In this document: positions 45,330-56,640 of the stretch, one piece after another
Layout: each line of letters opens with the position of its first letter
Numbering within the stretch: the stretch's first letter is position 1
From: Stenogyne calaminthoides
Taxonomy: Eukaryota > Streptophyta > Magnoliopsida > Lamiales > Lamiaceae
Direction of reading: 5' to 3'
Assembly: GCA_037126765.1 (NCBI GenBank)
Contig: JBBCBC010000016.1
Coordinates: 14,000,728 to 14,064,727, forward strand
Length of the DNA: 64,000 bases
Made by a program: the position numbers and the translations under genes
Notes under the pieces: generated by a model
Seen by the model: the letters and a program-made list of their open reading frames with translations, nothing else
Database searches by the model: none
Told to the model about the DNA's origin: nothing

Positions 45330-46372
45330 TATTGGAATATAAAGGCATGTAAACACGTAATACATGCGCAGCGGAATAAAATAGTTCACCAACAACGAAC
45401 AGTTAATTGCATAAACAAGTGTGATTAATCATAACAAGAAATCTTACAGTAATTCGATAGCAGATTTCTCAACTACGGTATCCACGTAATCCCCGTAGAC
45501 AGATTTGCATAGATCTGCCAGCATTGAATCTGAGACGGAATTTGCTAGAAAAATTCTTATTCTAGACTTTATGGAGAAACTAGGTTTTCTTGTTGTATTA
45601 AATAATGAATCCCAGGATGACATATATATAGGGAGAGATTGGCTTAAATCTTAAGCAATCTTTATTAGAAAGATAATTCCTAATCTTGCAAAACAAATCT
45701 CAAAGATATGTTTTTTCCTATAGATATTTCCTACAATAATATTCCATAATATTATTTGGGATTCCTATTTAATTAAATCTAATTTAATTAAATAGTAATA
45801 ATAATTAATTCTAAATTAATATATTATTAATTCTCCATAAATTAAATATTAAATCTAATTTAATACTTAATCAACCAACTATAATCCGTACACGGGGGTT
45901 ACTTGTTGTGTGACCCATAGGCCCTCATATATCGAGCGATTAGTCAAACTAACGATCTTAATTGAACCCTAGATAATAAATCGGACATTCTCAATATATA
46001 AGGTACGTTGTGCGAAACGTGCAACTACCTGTAACTGTAATATGGGCTATTACGATTTTCTCCTTTCATTCATGAATACTCGATTAGTCTTGAACATGGT
46101 GAAGTGTCTATTCAAATAACTTAATCACTTTATCTCCAATCAGTAATTGATCACTTATGTCACACTTGGCCACAAAGTCCAAGTTGATGTGCATTGGCCA
46201 TTGACTTTGATCCAATTATGATGAGAAGGTGAGTATTCTCTCTAAATCCACTTTGAAGAATAAATCCTTTTCTTGGCTCAACTACCACGCACATGCACTT
46301 TGTGATGAACCCAATCCAAACCATATCTACCCATGGAAGGTTGTAAGTGTCGGTCATGGTCAAAGTTCATCA
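45330..46372 (-). repeat. Family B LTR, inverted and truncated (about last 1.04 kb)
   Basis: It is the reverse complement of the B1 LTR from about 46876 to 47969. Its outer end reads TATTGGAATATAAAGG where a normal end is TGTTGAAATATAGAGG. It stops abruptly at 46372, where the B1 LTR begins in the opposite direction, so B1 appears to have inserted into it. The distal ~500 bp is not found on the other side. Confidence 0.85.
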
Positions 46373-47969
46373 TGTTAGTGTTAGTGTCCTAGAGACAATC
46401 CATTGTAAGGACATAATGCTCAGATAATATTCAGTATTGATTTAATATTATTGTTTATTTAATATTAAATATATGGCGTTGCACTTATTAGAATATTGTG
46501 TTTGATTGTTTGCATTTGTTCTTATCTGTGTTCCCTTGAGTCATTGTTGTCACTGAGTGAGTGAGAACTCAGATGACCTAAGCATGATTCTCAAATAGCC
46601 CCAATCACGGATCATCAAGAATGGGATATTGGTGATGCAATGGAGATTGGTGTGCGATCTGCATCATACTCTTAGAGAGTGTAGTGAGATCTCACTTACT
46701 ACGAGATACTAAGTATCTCATGATGGATGCACAAATACCTTAGAGGGTATTGGTATACCCATTCGAGAAACCGTTTGATGTAGTTCCACCATATGTGTCT
46801 ACGGATGTCTCGGTTAGTGGGAGCGATGCGATACTCCTTTGACTTGAGGTCAATACTCACGACATGTGTGTAGTGATGAACTTTGACCATGACCGACACT
46901 TACACCCTTCCATGGGTAGATATGGCTTGGATTGGGTTCATCACGAAGTGCATGTGCGTGGTAGTTGAGCCAATAAAATGATTCATTCCTCAAAGTGGAT
47001 TTAGAGAGAATACCATCTTCTCATCATAATTGGATCAAAGTCATTGACCAATGCCCGTCAACTTGGACTTTGTGGCCAAGTGTGACATTAATGATCAATT
47101 AGTGATTAGAGATAAATCGATTAAGTTATTTGAATAAACACTTTATCATGTTCAAGACTAATCGAGTATTTGTGAATGAAAGGAGGAAATCGTAATAGCC
47201 CATGTTTCAGTTACAGGTAGTTGCACATTTTCTCGCAACGTACCTCATATATTGAGAATGTCTACTTTATTGTCTAGGGTTTAGTTAAGACCGTTAGTTT
47301 GACTAATCGCTTTATATATGAGGGCCTATGGGTCACACAATAAGTAACAGTTGTTTACTAATTATAGTTGGTTGATTAAATGTTAAATTAGATTTAATAT
47401 TTAATTTATGGAGAAGAAATTAATAATAGATTAATTTGGAATTAATTATTATTAATATTTAATTAAATTAGATTTAGTTAAATAAGAATTCCCAATAATA
47501 ATATTTGAAATATTAATGTAGGATTTAATATATATGGAAACAAATCGTAGAGATTTGTCATATATGGAATTTTAATCCGTAGAGATTTATACTTGGGAAG
47601 AGATTTATTTAAATAAAGATTAGGGATTTTATTTCCTAATTAGGTTAGCTTGAGACTTAAGCTAATCCACTCCTATATATATGAGCTCTTGGGAAATTCA
47701 TAATACGTGAATTCATATTTCTCCATAAAATCTCTAAGTTAGAATTTTCCTAGCAAATTCATCTCGGGGATTCAACGCTGGCAGATTTGTGCGAGTTAGT
47801 AAACGACTATTACGTGGATACCATAGTTGAGGAATCCGTGTATGCAATTCTTTGAAGAATTTACATTTCGCGTACTCGTATTTAATTATGCAATTAATTG
47901 TTCGTTGTTGGTGAACTTTAATTTTCGCTGCGCTTGTATTACGTGTTTACGTGCCTCTATATTTCAACA
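46373..47969 (+). repeat. B1 5' LTR (1597 bp)
   Basis: It begins TGTTAGTGTTAGTGTCC and ends ATTTCAACA. It is homologous to 53746-55456, to the reverse complement of 57927-59178 and to the reverse complement of 45330-46372. A TATATATAT run is at 47674-47682. Confidence 0.93.
47674..47682 (+). promoter_or_regulatory. B1 LTR TATA-like box
   Basis: TATATATAT before GAGCTCTTGGG. The D1 LTR has the same arrangement. Confidence 0.6.
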
Positions 47970-47970
47970 G

Positions 47971-47982
47971 TGGTATCAGAGC
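47971..47982 (+). other. B1 primer-binding site
   Basis: TGGTATCAGAGC, one base after the LTR, perfect for initiator Met-tRNA. Confidence 0.95.
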
Positions 47983-48375
47983 TTCGGGCTCTTGTATAAT
48001 TGCATAAATAAAAAAAATTTGAAAATGTTTTTTTTTATATGTGATGGGTACGGCTGTTTAGAACAGACCGCACCCTTAATTGATTTTATTTGGGGTTTCA
48101 TATGTTGTTTGATTAAAACCCCTTTTGGGCTCTTCATCTCCTTCCCTGCGACACTCCAGCGAATTAGGGTTCGTAAACCCAAAATTGCCGCTCCGCTTCC
48201 GCCCTTGTCCAGAGGGCGCCGCTTCGCTTCGCTATGGCTAACCGCAACATCATTTGAGATGGTGGCTTCACACTGCGACTCGCGATGGTTGCGCAACTCC
48301 GCGACGCAGCGGGCTACGGCCGTCTACGCGATGTGTGGTGATGCTCCTCTGTTCGTCTTCATTGCGCGGTGACAC

Positions 48376-48810
48376 CAGTGACGGACCCAGAAATTTTACC
48401 GAGGGGGGCCCAATTTATAACATAGTGTAGCTAAATGCACTTTAGAATTTTTATATATTTTCGAAAATTATTTGGACTAAACATCTTTATATTAACAGAG
48501 TCGAATACATTTATATGTATATTGAAAATGTGAATTATACATATTCTTTCTCTATTTTGTTACCCCTTTCTCACCTAAAAATCAACATTTTATTTATAGA
48601 GTGTTGATTTTTACAAGGATTAGTAATAGTGGTGTACATTGAACATGATGCACATAATACTTTGTTTAAAGGAGAATGAGACATTAAGTATGAGATGGTT
48701 TTATACATGATATATGGTATAATCTATAACACAAAATAATACTCATCCTTCCAAAATATTAGGCGTTAATACACAATTTATGCTTCGATTTACTATGAGA
48801 CTCGTCACTG
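48376..48810. mobile_element. Possible small hAT-like insertion in the B1 leader
   Basis: It begins CAGTGACGGACCCAG with GAGGGGGGCC shortly after and ends GACTCGTCACTG, an 8-base inverted match (CAGTGACG/CGTCACTG). It separates two GC-rich leader blocks and is AT-rich itself. No 8-bp TSD is visible, so boundaries and class are uncertain. Confidence 0.4.
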
Positions 48811-49767
48811 TATCTTAATTATAAGTGTATATATATATAAGAAATTCAAGTGGGGTCGGGGGCCCAAGTGATTTCGACCCCAAAGGTAGGTCCTCTTTGG
48901 GTGACACACACCATCTCGATGATTTACGGGCGATCGATCTTCGATTCATGGCACCGCGTCCCTTGCTTCATCTTCGATCCGCAGCGGCACGCTGTTGCCT
49001 CCTTCAAATCGACGGATGCGACACGTCTCCTTACCCTCGGGTAAAGGTACGTGCCACTTCATACGGTGGTGATGTATCGCATCTTGAATCGTCCCTCTGA
49101 CTTGAACCGTGGAGCTGTTTCGTGCACTTACACCGAGGCACGGGTTTGACCCGGATGCGCTCGAGTAACGAAGCGATGAGACACCACATGAGCTCCGTCG
49201 CAGTAGCGGCCGCGCACACGGCTGCAAACTTTTGGGCCGATGTGCTTATGCCTCTTACTGTTCTTCGTTTTTGTTCCTTGAGAATCCCTCGAACAGTCTA
49301 ATTAATCACCTTGTTGGACTCGAATATGTTGATGAATTGATTGGATTAATTCTGAAAACTGTGATTGATGAATTGCTTGTTGGATTTTGGAAGACCGGAT
49401 GTCCCAAACTGCAGATTAGATGCTGCCGGAATTTGGGTGATGATGTAAGGAGGACCATCTAGTAAATTTGATTTGGCTAGACCCTCCTACGCAATTTTTG
49501 AAATTGCATTTGAGCCCTTACAAATAAAATGATCAAAATTTGGTATTTTAAAATTAATAAGATTAATTTTAAAATAAAATTTAAAATTGGACTTTTAATT
49601 ACAATTAATTGGATTAATTGTTAATATTTAATAATTGTTTAATTTTACAATTGAATTAAAATTGGATTTTAAATTTCAATAAATCTTGAAAATTATTAAA
49701 TTCCCACTTAGTTAACTTATTTAATAATTTGTTAACACATCTATAGTCCGCATTATAACCGTTTGGG

Positions 49768-49880
49768 TAGGCGGCGCCCAATATCTGTCGGGCCGTATTA
49801 GATGCTTAGGTAGACGGCGCCCATATACGTGTTAGTTCGTGTGAAATCATGTTTGGGTAGGCGGCGCTCAATAATTGCTC
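49768..49880 (+). repeat. B1 leader repeats with GGCGCC palindrome (3 copies)
   Basis: Three imperfect units of about 45-50 bases: GGGTAGGCGGCGCCCAATA, then GGTAGACGGCGCCCATATA, then GGGTAGGCGGCGCTCAATA. The same array is at 57066-57175, and a copy in the D1 leader lies near 4300. Confidence 0.85.
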
Positions 49881-50469
49881 AAATGTGATGTAGATTAACA
49901 TGTTGGATCTCGATTAAACAATTAATATACCGCCTTTAAAATGTTCCTCACTAAAATATGATTTTCATTAAGTTGAACGATGTCTTCCATCAAAATTAAA
50001 GGTAAACCGGAGATTTCGTTCCAATGAGTATTTAAGGCCAAGTCTTTTGCTCGGATCTACATCTAACGAGACCTTTATAGGGACACGAAGTGTCGCCACT
50101 TGATGGTTGTAAATTAACTTGACTTTGTTTCACCAGCCCAAGCAGGGAAACGAAAGTCAAGGGGCATCCAATTGAACTGGGTTCAATCAACTAGGAATTG
50201 CAGTTTTACAATTGGTCTGGAGACATACCAGTTCTGCTGTCATAGTAATCAGCCCAAGCAGATATTATAATAGTAGAAATGTGGATCCTAGTCCATTATG
50301 ATTTATATTAGATATAAATTTGTATTCTTCCGATGAGGTCGTTGAATATGTGAAAATAATGGAGACAAAATAAATTTGAAAGGTCATGTTTATTTTGATT
50401 GCTGAATATTGATCATAGGAATTATGTGTTTTAATTCCCGTTTTATTTTATTTCTCTAGGATTGTTGAA

Positions 50470-51290
50470 ATGAATAACTTATCACTGAGAAACGTTTTGG
50501 AAACGAACAAATTAGTTGGGACAGATATTCTCGACTGGCACCGAAACGTGCGTTTGGTGCTTAGGCAAGAAAAGATTGAGTACGTGTTGGACACGCCAAT
50601 CCCTGCTACCCCGGAGATTGGTACTGAAGAGGCTGAAGCGTTTGACGCTGCAGCTCAGAAGAAGCATCAAGAGGATGCTTCTCAGGTTCAGTGTGTTATG
50701 CTACTCGGGATGACTCCCGAATTGCAAAGGCAGCATGAGAAGATGCTTCCCTTTGAGATGATTAAGCATCTGAAGGATCTCTTTGATTCTGAATCTCGTT
50801 CCGAGATTTATGAAGTGATGAGAGATCTGTTTAGATGTCGACTGTCTGAGGGGGGGAAGGTTTCTCCTCATGTGTTGAAGATGATTGGGCTAATCGAGAA
50901 ACTTGGTCGTCTGGGCATTGAGCTCAAGACCAACGTTGCTGTTTATGCCATTCTTCATTTGCTTCCCGATTCATATTCGAGTTTCGTTGTAAACTTCAAT
51001 ATGTATAAGACGGAATCGACTATGCCCGAGCTGCATAACATGCTAAAGACCTTTGAGTCTTCCACTGCTAAGGAAAAGCCCATGCTCATGGTGAGTGCCT
51101 CTACTTCTTCTGCCCCGAAAGTAAAGAAGAAGCGAAGAGGCAAGGCAAAGAAATGCTCTAAGCCAAGCTTCCTTAAGCCCAAAGGTGGAATTCAAAAGAA
51201 GGAACGAGTGGATAAGGATGTATGTCTCTAGTGCAAGCAGGTGGGGCATAGGAAGAAGGACTGTAAGGTTCTAGCAGCTGAAAAGAAGAC
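50470..51290 (+). pseudogene. gag: B1 gag, interrupted by TAG inside the zinc knuckle
   Basis: Open for 253 codons from ATG 50470 (MNNLSLRNVLETNKL, LDWHRNVRLVLRQEK), through the copia gag domain (VMRDLFRCRLSEGGKVSPHVLKM, LHLLPDSYSSF) and a Lys-rich tail. It stops at TAG 51229-51231, within the nucleocapsid zinc knuckle: CL-stop-CKQVGHRKKDC fits CX2CX4HX4C, with the stop at the position where Trp (TGG) is usual in such knuckles. Translation resumes in the same frame into PR. It is the best-preserved gag of family B/D. Confidence 0.92.
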
Positions 51291-51600
51291 ACAAGGTGTC
51301 TCAGCCTCTGGAAATGGTATGTTTGTTATTGAGATAAACATGTTCACAAGTGATACCAATTGCTGGGTATTAGATACCGGTTGTGGCTCACACATTTGTA
51401 CTAATGTGCGGGTCTCAAGCATAGCAGGGCAGTTAGGCCGGGTGAAGTCGCCTTACATGTTGGGAATGGAGCAAGAGTTGCTGCTGAACGTGTTGGCATT
51501 TATGTTTTAGACTTATCCTCTGGTTTTAGACTTGAACTGAATAATTGTTATTTCGTTCCTTCTATTACTCGCAACATTATTTCTATTCCTATGTTAGACA
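51291..51600 (+). pseudogene. pol: B1 protease region (frameshifted)
   Basis: CWVLDTGCGSHICTN (51364-51408) holds the DTG active site. The frame then shifts near 51420: residues after it (GNGARVAAERVG, CYFVPSITRNIISI) are in another frame, the end of a copia protease. The Met-led frame beginning at 51241 extends past the shift and ends at 51510. Confidence 0.85.
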
Positions 51601-52463
51601 TTGAAGTGTTTTCCTTCCATTTTGCATAATAATAATTGTTATTTTTCTCTTAATGGTGATGTTTATGGAAATGCTCCTTTATCGAATGGTTTATACTTGT
51701 TGCATTGTGGACATAATATTCTTAATATACAAAACAAACGACTCAAACTTAGTAATCATGAAAACCCAACCTACTTGTGGCATTGTAGGCTTGGTCATGC
51801 AAATGAGAATAGGATATCAAGGTTAAGGAAGTTAGACTACTTAACCCCATTCGACTTTGAGTCTAATGAAAATTGTGAATCCTGTCTCAAGGGCAAAATG
51901 ACCAACAAACCATTTTCTGGGAAAGGGGTTCGTGCCAAAGAAGTTCTAGAATTGATCCACAGTGATGTCTGTGGACCATTGCCCACTCTAGCTAGAGGTC
52001 ACTTTTTCTACTTCAACACTTTTACTGACGATTTCTCGAGATATGGTTATGTGTATCTTATGAAGCACAAATCCGAATATTTTGAGAAATTCAAGGAGTT
52101 CAAAGCTGAAGTAGAAAAACAATTTGGTAAGAGTATCAAGACACTTCGATCGGATCGAGGAGGCGAATACCTTAGCCATGAGTTCATGGATTACTTAAAG
52201 TTACATGGAATCCAATCAACATGGACTCCTCACGGAACACAGCAAATGAACGGAGTGTCCGAGAGGAGAAATCGAACCTTGTTAGACATTTCCATGATGA
52301 GTTTTCCTCTCTTCTGACATTCTTATGGGGATATGCGTTACAAACCTCAATTTACATTCTGAATAGGATTCCATCCAAATCGGTTGAGCATACACCATAT
52401 GAACTATGATGTGGTAAGAAGCCAACTTTTTCACATATCAAAACATGGGATTGCCCCGCAATT
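51601..52463 (+). pseudogene. pol: B1 integrase (catalytic triad present, then shifted)
   Basis: A 238-codon frame with the zinc module (WHCRLGH at 60-66, CESC at 92-95) and the core: HSDVCGP (D122), RSDRGGEY (D185) and VSERRN (E221). D185 and E221 are 35 apart. A frameshift around 52300 moves the next part (FLWGYALQTSIYILNRIPSKS, 52345-52390) into another frame, and a TGA follows PYEL. The N-terminal 50 residues are the gag-pre-integrase region. Confidence 0.92.
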
Positions 52464-53745
52464 GTGAAAAAGATGCTCACTGATAAGTTGGAATCCAAAG
52501 GTGAAAAGGGTTACCTTGTGGGATATCCTAAGGAAACGAGAGGATATTATTTCTATCTACCTGAGAAACAAATAATAATTGTTTCTAGGCAGGCCAGGTT
52601 CCTCGAAGAAGACTATGTCTTTAAGGAACAAGGCCGTAAGATGATAGAACTTGAAGAAATTCAAGAACCACAGGATAACCAAGAGACTGATATCTTGTCA
52701 AAGAAACGTGACAAGGAATCAGTGGGAGCATTCAACAACTCTCATGGTGGAAGTTTATCACTTAGTGATCCTCTTTCAGCCAGTGGGAGCATAATTGGAG
52801 TTGCATTGCCTTCGCAACAAACTCTAAGTGGGCTGAATGAGAACAACATAGTTCAAACTCCCACCCAAGAGGCATCTGAAAGTGTTGCTCTTGAGGACTC
52901 TCCGGACATTGATGAAATCGATGCACCACAAAATTTTCACGATCAGAATGTACAGCCTGCACAACCACAGCTCTGTAAGTCTACTAGGATTCGTAATCCT
53001 CCCACTAGATATTATGGTTTCCTCGTAGAGGAACATGATGATGTGGAGATCCCGGATAAAGACGATCCCAAAAATTACACTGAGGCAACATTAGTTGTTG
53101 ACTCAGAAAAGTGACATGAAGCCATGAAATCCAAGATGGACTCGATGTACACAAATCAAGTCTGGGACTTGGTTGAATTGCCAAAAGGGGTCAAACCCAT
53201 AGGTTGCAAATGAGTCTACAAACGTAAGACTGACGTAAACGGCAAGGTATAAACCTACAAGACTAGGTTGGTAGCAAAAGGTTATAGTCAACGCGAAGGC
53301 ATTGACTATGATGAGATTTTCTCACCTGTTTCCAAGATCAAGTCCATTCGAATTTTACTTGCGGTAGCAGCACATCTAGATTATGAGATTTGGCAGATGG
53401 ATGTCAAAACAGCCTTCCTCAATGGCAACATTGATAAGGAGGTGTTTATGACTCAACCAGAAGGTTTTGTGTCTAAGACAAAGTCTAATCTTGTGTGCAA
53501 GCTAAAACGGTCCATTTATGGACTGAAGCAAGCTTCTAGGAGTTGGAATATCCGGTTTGATGAAGCTGTCAAATCGTTTGACTTCATCAAGAATTCGGAA
53601 GATCCATGCGTTTATCATAAACGCAGTGGGAGAAATATTGTTTTCAATAGTTTTATATGTCGATGACATACTAATTATGGGAAACAACATTCCTCTTATG
53701 CAGTCGGTAAAAGATTGGCTATATCAAGGACCTTCATGATGAAGG
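52464..53745 (+). pseudogene. pol: B1 integrase C-terminus, linker and reverse transcriptase, ends at B2 LTR
   Basis: Positions 52464-53114 hold GYLVGYPKETRGYYFY, a Ser/Gln-rich linker and STRIRNPPTRYYGFL. The frame is closed by TGA 53112-53114, then TGA 53211-53213 (both at Trp positions of the copia RT N-terminus, KWVYK) and TAA 53250-53252. RT motifs follow: LVAKGYSQREGIDYDEIFSP, WQMDVKTAFLNG and IYGLKQASRSW. YVDDILIMGNN is in a shifted frame (53653-53690). The sequence ends in mid-RT at 53745, directly against TGTTAG of the next LTR. Confidence 0.9.
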
Positions 53746-55456
53746 TGTTAGTGTTAGTGTCCTAGAGACAATCTATTATAAGGACATAATACTCAATGAT
53801 ATTCAGTTTGATTTAATATTATAGTTCATATAATATTAATGTATGGCAATACACTTGTTTGAATATTATGTTTGATTGTTTTCATTTATTCGTACAAGTG
53901 TTCCCATGAGTCATTGTTGTCATTGAGGTTGTGAGAACTCAGATGACTTAAGCATGACTCTCAAATAGCCCCGATCAAGGATCATCAAGGATCATCAAGA
54001 ATGGGATATTGATGATGCAATGGAGATTGGTGTGCGATCTGCATCATACTCTTAGAGAGTGTAGTAAGATATCACTTACTACGAGATACTAGGTATCTCA
54101 TGATGGATGCACAAATACCTTGGAGGGTATTGGTATACCCATCCGAGAAACCGTTTGATGTAGTTTCACTATATGTGTCTGGGTGTCTTTATTAGTGGGA
54201 AGCGATCGATACTCCTTTGACTTGAGGTCAATACGCACGACATGTGTGGGATGATGAACTTTGACCATGACCGACGCTTGCACCCTTCCATGGGTAGATA
54301 TGGCTTAGTCTGGGTTCATCACGAAGTGCATGTGCGTGGTAGTTGAGCCAAGAAAAGGATTCATTCCTCAAAGTGGATTTAGAGAGAATACTCATCTTCT
54401 CGACATAATTGGATCTAAGTCATCGGTCGATGCACGTCAACTTAGACTTTGTGGCTAAGTGTGACATACATGATCAATTAGTGATTAGAGATAAATTGAT
54501 TAAGTTATTTTAATAGACACTTCATCATGTTCAAGACTTAATCGAGTATTCGCGAATGAAAGGAGAAAATCGTAATAGCCCATGTTTCAGTTACAGGTAG
54601 TTGCACATTTTCTCGCAACATACCTCATATATTGAGAATGTCTGATTTATTATCTAGGGTTCAATTAAGACCGTTAGTTTGACTAATCGCTCGATATATG
54701 AGTGTCTATTAGTCACACAACAAGTAATGGTTGTTTACTAATTATAGTTGGTTGATTAAATGTTAAATTAGATTTAATATTTATTTATGGAGAAGTAATT
54801 AATAATAGATTAATTTGGAGTTAATTATTATTAATATTTAATTAAATTGGATTTAATTAAATAAGAATTCCCAATAATAATATTTGGAATATTATTGTAG
54901 AATTTAATATATATGGAAACAAATCGTAGATATTTGTCATATATGAAATTTAAATCCGTAGAGGTTTATATGTGAGAAATAAATCAAAGAGATTTATTTA
55001 AATAAAGATTATGGATTTTATTTCCTAATTAGGTTAGCTTGAGACTTAAGCTAATCCCCTCCTATATATATAATTTTAAAAAATTATGTTTACGCCATCG
55101 TAAATTATGTATAATATGTGAATTCATATTTCTCCATAAAATCTCTAAATTAGAATTTTCTAGCAAATTCTTCTCGAAAAAAAAAATAAGTTTTAAATTA
55201 GCGGTCTTCATGTGCAAAATTAAAAAGAGCTTAGCTCATTACGTTAACACCATGAACACCATAATGCGTAACAACATAGTTGAGGAATCCGTCTCAATTT
55301 CAACCATTAAAATTGTTTGGCAAAAATTATGTTTTTTTGATTTCTAATAACGTTTACCCGCATACTACTGTCTTTAATTATGCAATTAAGCTGTTAGATT
55401 GTTGGTGAACTTTAATTTCATTTTATCATCGATTCCTTGGTATTACGTGTTTACGT
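53746..55456 (+). repeat. B2 LTR (plus), altered in its last third
   Basis: It begins TGTTAGTGTTAGTGTCC and follows the B1 LTR closely to about 55070. After that, blocks of foreign sequence alternate with LTR sequence. The last shared bases are ATTACGTGTTTACGT at 55442-55456; the terminal TTCAACA and a PBS are missing. A TATATATAT run is at 55063-55072. It starts inside B1's RT; the preceding GAAGG (53741-53745) is the presumed TSD, with no partner seen. Confidence 0.8.
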
Positions 55457-56640
55457 AACCGACAAAGGTGGCTTAGCCCAACAAACCCACTTTGGAGGTT
55501 TTTCGCCAATGGCGATGGCGGTTGTTGTCTAAGAAGGCCTAAAGCATCAATTGAGTGAGAGACCCATGTTTGATTCCCTTTCTAATGAATTGGAGTATGG
55601 GAGTTATAAGGTGGTTTGGTGAATTTGTGGAGTGTTTGAAATTAATTGGTGTCTTTGAGATTTTTAAAAACTAACAACTAAATTTTTTGTCCGATAAAAA
55701 AAAAAAAAGATTTACGTGTTTCCCAAAACGTCTTTAAAATTTTAATAATGATATTAAAGTTCATGCTCTTGATTTAATTGTGTAATTGAAAAAGAGCTGG
55801 GCTCAATACTGGTTATATATTTTTCCGTGGAAAATTTATTGCACGAATTCAATATTATTTGCCCTGATATATTAAAGTTAGATTGGTGTCAAATTTGGGA
55901 TCAATTTTTTCTTCAGTCGTCACTTTTGACTAGGTCAACCATTAAAATTGATTTGGCAGCCGCAATTGATTTGTTTTGAAATTTGTTTTTTTGATTTCTA
56001 ATAACATCACGGAATTTTAGCCGCATACTACTGTCTTTCCTCATGCACTAGTTTTTGCATAAATTTCGAAATTACTTCTACACCAAAGATTTTCATAACC
56101 AAAAGATGATGATGATCGACATCAATTTTCATCAAGATCAAAGTCGATATTCATCTTTTCAAATGACAAATCTCGATGATAATTGAAGTTCCGATCGCAA
56201 AAAAGTGAAGACCGCTAAAAGGCTATTGCTTGAGAATAAACTCTTATAGTCATCCAACCATAAGAGTTCTTTCTTTCGATCCAACGGATAGTTTTCAAGA
56301 GCGATAAAAAAACAAATCAATCAAACATAATATTTTAATAAAACTCAAAGTTAACGTCATCATTTAATATTAAATAAACAATAATATTAAAACGTACATT
56401 GAATATTATCTCGAAAAATTATGTCGTGTATATAAAAAAAGATTGTTGTACAGGATATTACCACTAACTTCGATTCTTGTCTGAGCCTCTGTTCGGGAGG
56501 TTTTCGGTTGGGGCCGATGGCGGCTGTTGTCTAAGAAGGCCTAAAGCATGGCCTGTGTGCCTGAAGCTTTCTGCAGAGACGAATGGTGTAGGGGCCTGGA
56601 TTGAGAATTTGATTCTCACCAGACCCTTCTAAATAAATGT
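55070..56640. other. Mosaic of B LTR/leader and S-type LTR fragments
   Basis: It contains B LTR blocks (55130-55170, 55380-55456), and two blocks with ACCATTAAAATTG and TTTTTTTGATTTCTAATAAC (55305-55370, 55940-56040). A block at about 56190-56310 resembles the reverse complement of the S1/S3 LTR (AACGGATAGTTTTCAAGAG), and one at 56315-56410 resembles the reverse complement of the B LTR start. No coding region. Two copies of GGCTGTTGTCTAAGAAGGCCTAAAGCAT-like sequence lie at 55520 and 56525. Confidence 0.6.

Larger units (their letters stand above)
47983..50469 (+). other. B1 untranslated leader (2.5 kb)
   Basis: Non-coding. Parts in order: a stem-capable GGGTACGG/CCGCACCC pair (48046-48076), a GC-rich block (48130-48370), a small hAT-like insertion (48376-48810) and a second GC-rich block (48870-49250). 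An AT-rich part (49500-49735), three GGCGCC-type repeats (49768-49870) and a conserved segment before gag (49900-50469) shared with D1 and B2 complete it. The 60-180-codon frames inside it overlap on both strands and are not credible genes. Confidence 0.75.
46373..53745 (+). mobile_element. B1: copia element (LTR, leader, gag, PR, IN, part of RT), 3' end lost
   Basis: 5' LTR, perfect PBS, 2.5-kb leader and coding region as far as just past YVDD, where a second B LTR begins at 53746. The rest of RT, RNase H and a 3' LTR are not found. The candidate left TSD CATCA (46368-46372) has no partner in the window. Confidence 0.88.

Noticed and set aside
46160..46363. ORFs in B LTRs with shared residues (also 46699-46899, 54098-54283, 58567-58752)
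   Set aside because: They are chance frames in homologous LTR sequence, on the antisense strand and of varying length.
47827..49462. ORFs of 60-180 codons in the B1 leader
   Set aside because: They span the LTR/PBS junction or GC-rich leader on both strands, with no recognisable domain and no counterpart in B2 or D1.
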